Source: a virus. From it: a stretch of 39,451 nucleotides of DNA. Shown here piece by piece: positions 38,503 through 39,451 of this stretch. The position numbers were made by a program, and so were the translations under genes. Position 1 is the stretch's first letter, and each line of letters starts with the position of its first letter. The notes under the pieces are model-generated. The model saw only the letters and a program-made list of their open reading frames with translations, searched no databases and was not told where the DNA came from. The DNA lies in the IMG/VR virus record IMGVR_UViG_3300032288_001434, positions 1 to 39,451 of that record. One strand, written 5' to 3'.

Positions 38503-38649
38503 TTATTCCTCACAGTTCATTCTTTGATACCTACAACCAAGAGTGGCGTAGTATCGATCCCAGTCCTTCTGACGCTTCTTAGCCCTCTCAGCGTAGCTTG
38601 TGTTGACTTGTGACGACTTTGTGCTGTGTTTGTGCTGCCTTTTTTTCAT
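38503..38649 (-). CDS. Small basic protein, 48 residues
   Basis: This frame starts at ATG 38649 with MKKRQHKHSTKSSQVNTSYA, then ERAKKRQKDWDRYYATLGCR and YQRMNCEE, ending TAA at 38503-38505. It is Lys/Arg/Gln-rich with an aromatic and Cys-containing second half. No family recognised and no clear TAnnTTTG upstream, but codon use and composition match neighbouring basic genes. Confidence 0.6.
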   Translation of the reverse strand: MKKRQHKHSTKSSQVNTSYAERAKKRQKDWDRYYATLGCRYQRMNCEE

Positions 38650-38898
38650 CTATTATATTGATTATTAGTTAGTTACGTGTTTTTGTGTCGAAATGACGAC
38701 AGGGGGCCCAGAAAAAAAATATTTTTTTTTATTTATTTCTATAGTCTCTTTATATATATATAATTATTTTTTTTTTTAATTTGTAAATATAGTAACATCT
38801 TAACACTAAAATAGCTATAACCCTTATAAATAAAGGGATATAGAGTTTTTCAACTAAGCATTTAGTCAACACTAAATGGCAAATCTTGACACTAATCG
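38650..38898. other. AT-rich intergenic stretch with short CACTAA repeats
   Basis: No gene is seen. It holds an A/T run (38710-38785), a GGGGGCCC patch (38702-38709), and two short direct repeats with ACACTAA (38801-38818 and 38867-38880); a third lies at 38887-38902. A weak CCCTT/AAGGG hairpin lies at ~38821-38837. The composition could suit a regulatory region, but nothing decisive was found. Confidence 0.4.
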
Positions 38899-39012
38899 CT
38901 ATTTCTTGACATTCTTATATGGCAACGACTTCTTTAACCTAGGCTTCTTCAAGATCAAGTTGCGAAGACTCGGCTTCTTCAACTCCTTTATTTTTGGCAT
39001 CAACTTCTTCAT
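38899..39012 (-). CDS. Small basic leucine/lysine-rich protein, 37 residues
   Basis: The frame ATG 39012 to TAG 38899-38901 reads MKKLMPKIKELKKPSLRNLI, LKKPRLKKSLPYKNVKK. Two LKKPxL units follow one another. A TAACTTTG element (39017-39024) sits exactly four bases upstream of the ATG, as in other units, and this supports it being expressed. It is cationic and might bind membrane or nucleic acid. It is the last gene before the low-complexity end. Confidence 0.6.
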   Translation of the reverse strand: MKKLMPKIKELKKPSLRNLILKKPRLKKSLPYKNVKK

Positions 39013-39016
39013 ACAG

Positions 39017-39024
39017 CAAAGTTA
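39017..39024 (-). promoter_or_regulatory. TAnnTTTG element, four bases from ATG
   Basis: The minus strand reads TAACTTTG, CTGT, then ATG at 39012. It lies next to a G-run (39044-39055) and 145 bp from the alternating-base tract. Confidence 0.55.
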
Positions 39025-39169
39025 AAAAATTAGTCGCATATATGGGGGTGGGGGGTAATATATACAATTCACGTGAACAATCAACAAAGGAAAACGACTC
39101 AAAATGAACACGGGGGTATACATTTCTGTAGATTTTCTCCAACTTTTTAGCTTTTTGCCTGCTGTAGGT
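39025..39169. other. Non-coding stretch with G-run and palindrome
   Basis: No gene is seen. It holds GGGGGTGGGGGG (39044-39055), a 10-base palindrome TTCACGTGAA (39068-39077) and an AT-rich tail. It bridges the last gene and the alternating purine-pyrimidine tract. Confidence 0.4.
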
Positions 39170-39431
39170 AGGTAGGCTTGCACACATGCACGTATCACGT
39201 GCACGTTGCACGTACGTACACACGTCACGCATGGACGTACACGCATACGCATACACACATGAGTATGTGCACACAAGCACGCATACATGTACGCATGTAC
39301 ATGAGCGAGCGCACATATGTACGCACATACATACATGCATGTGAGCGTACACACATACACACATACACACATACGTGTAGGCATACACACATCACGTCAT
39401 GCATACACGCATACACGCACACATCACGTGC
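39170..39431. repeat. Low-complexity alternating purine-pyrimidine tract
   Basis: About 260 bases consist mainly of CA, CG, TA and GT steps with few breaks in purine-pyrimidine alternation. Recurrent words are ACACACAT (three exact tandem copies at 39349-39372), GCATACAC, CACGTACG and CACGTG. No stable reading frame is conserved across it. Such sequence favours left-handed (Z) DNA and could stall polymerases. It also raises the question of an assembly or library artefact at the window end, since its base order is unlike anything else here. Confidence 0.75.
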
Positions 39432-39451
39432 GTCCGCTCGGTTCGATTATG

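Noticed and set aside
38821-38837. CCCTT/AAGGG hairpin as a terminator
   Set aside because: The stem is only five base pairs and lacks a T-tract on either strand.
39044-39055. G-run as a G-quadruplex
   Set aside because: Only two G tracts are present; four are needed for an intramolecular quadruplex.
38939-39422. Minus-strand Cys/Val/His-rich open frames of 65-149 residues across the right end
   Set aside because: They are three different frames of the alternating purine-pyrimidine tract and owe their openness to its lack of stop codons; the acidic end of the longest is the wrong frame of the 37-residue gene.
39428-39451. GGTTCGATT near the window end as a tRNA T-arm
   Set aside because: There is no acceptor or anticodon stem before it; the preceding sequence is the alternating tract, so it looks like chance.
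1-39451. CRISPR array, integrase or insertion sequence
   Set aside because: No regularly spaced repeats with unique spacers and no recombinase or transposase motifs were seen in any reading frame considered.

Overview
The window looks like the late (virion and lysis) half of a tailed phage of Bacteroidota, most likely a podovirus-like relative of the crAss-like phages (Crassvirales). Three things point there. First, the terminase, portal, scaffold, major capsid, ring and muzzle/stabilization genes run in crAss-like order and carry recognisable sequence signatures. Second, promoters match the Bacteroidota -7 consensus TAnnTTTG, and there are few Shine-Dalgarno-like sites. Third, there is a BACON domain and a set of small basic proteins typical of phages of this host phylum. 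No replication, RNA polymerase, integrase, tRNA or CRISPR gene was found, so the replication half lies outside the window. These assignments come from reading the sequence without database searches.

Nearly everything is on the minus strand and is transcribed from high to low coordinates. In transcription order: 39.0-36.1 kb holds a string of short, very basic proteins and one 535-residue Lys/Arg/Ala-rich protein. 36.0-33.6 kb holds a secreted protein and a phage groEL-groES pair. One plus-strand gene, a winged-helix-like regulator (33105-33620), diverges from the tail-fibre gene across a shared palindromic promoter/operator. 33.1-29.5 kb holds the tail fibre and small virion proteins. 29.5-27.8 kb is a lysis cassette (holin, single-gene spanin, amidase). 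27.8-25.7 kb holds small conserved genes, a tandem GroES-like protein and a terminase-small-subunit candidate. 25.7-17.2 kb is packaging and head (TerL, portal, scaffold, major capsid protein). 17.1-14.2 kb holds an auxiliary head protein and two ring proteins. 14.2-5.3 kb is a host-interaction block: muzzle with BACON domain, a 955-residue adhesin with four poly-Thr linkers, a glycosyltransferase, a detached muzzle-type module and an acetyltransferase. 5.3 kb to the left edge holds three probable internal/cargo proteins, the last running off the window.

Expression seems to be organised as many short units. Intrinsic terminators are followed within a few bases by a new TAnnTTTG promoter, and in at least five places exactly four bases separate that element from an ATG, which predicts leaderless mRNAs. 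The most interesting candidate system is the adhesin-glycosyltransferase-acetyltransferase block: mucin-like Thr tracts sit directly upstream of, and translationally overlap, a sugar-transfer gene, suggesting a tail protein that is modified by its own operon. Other unusual points are two separate GroES-type loci (one a predicted tandem duplication), a GC-rich groEL in an AT-rich genome, a muzzle protein apparently split by a BACON domain, and a right end (about 39.17-39.43 kb) made of nearly pure alternating purine-pyrimidine sequence.
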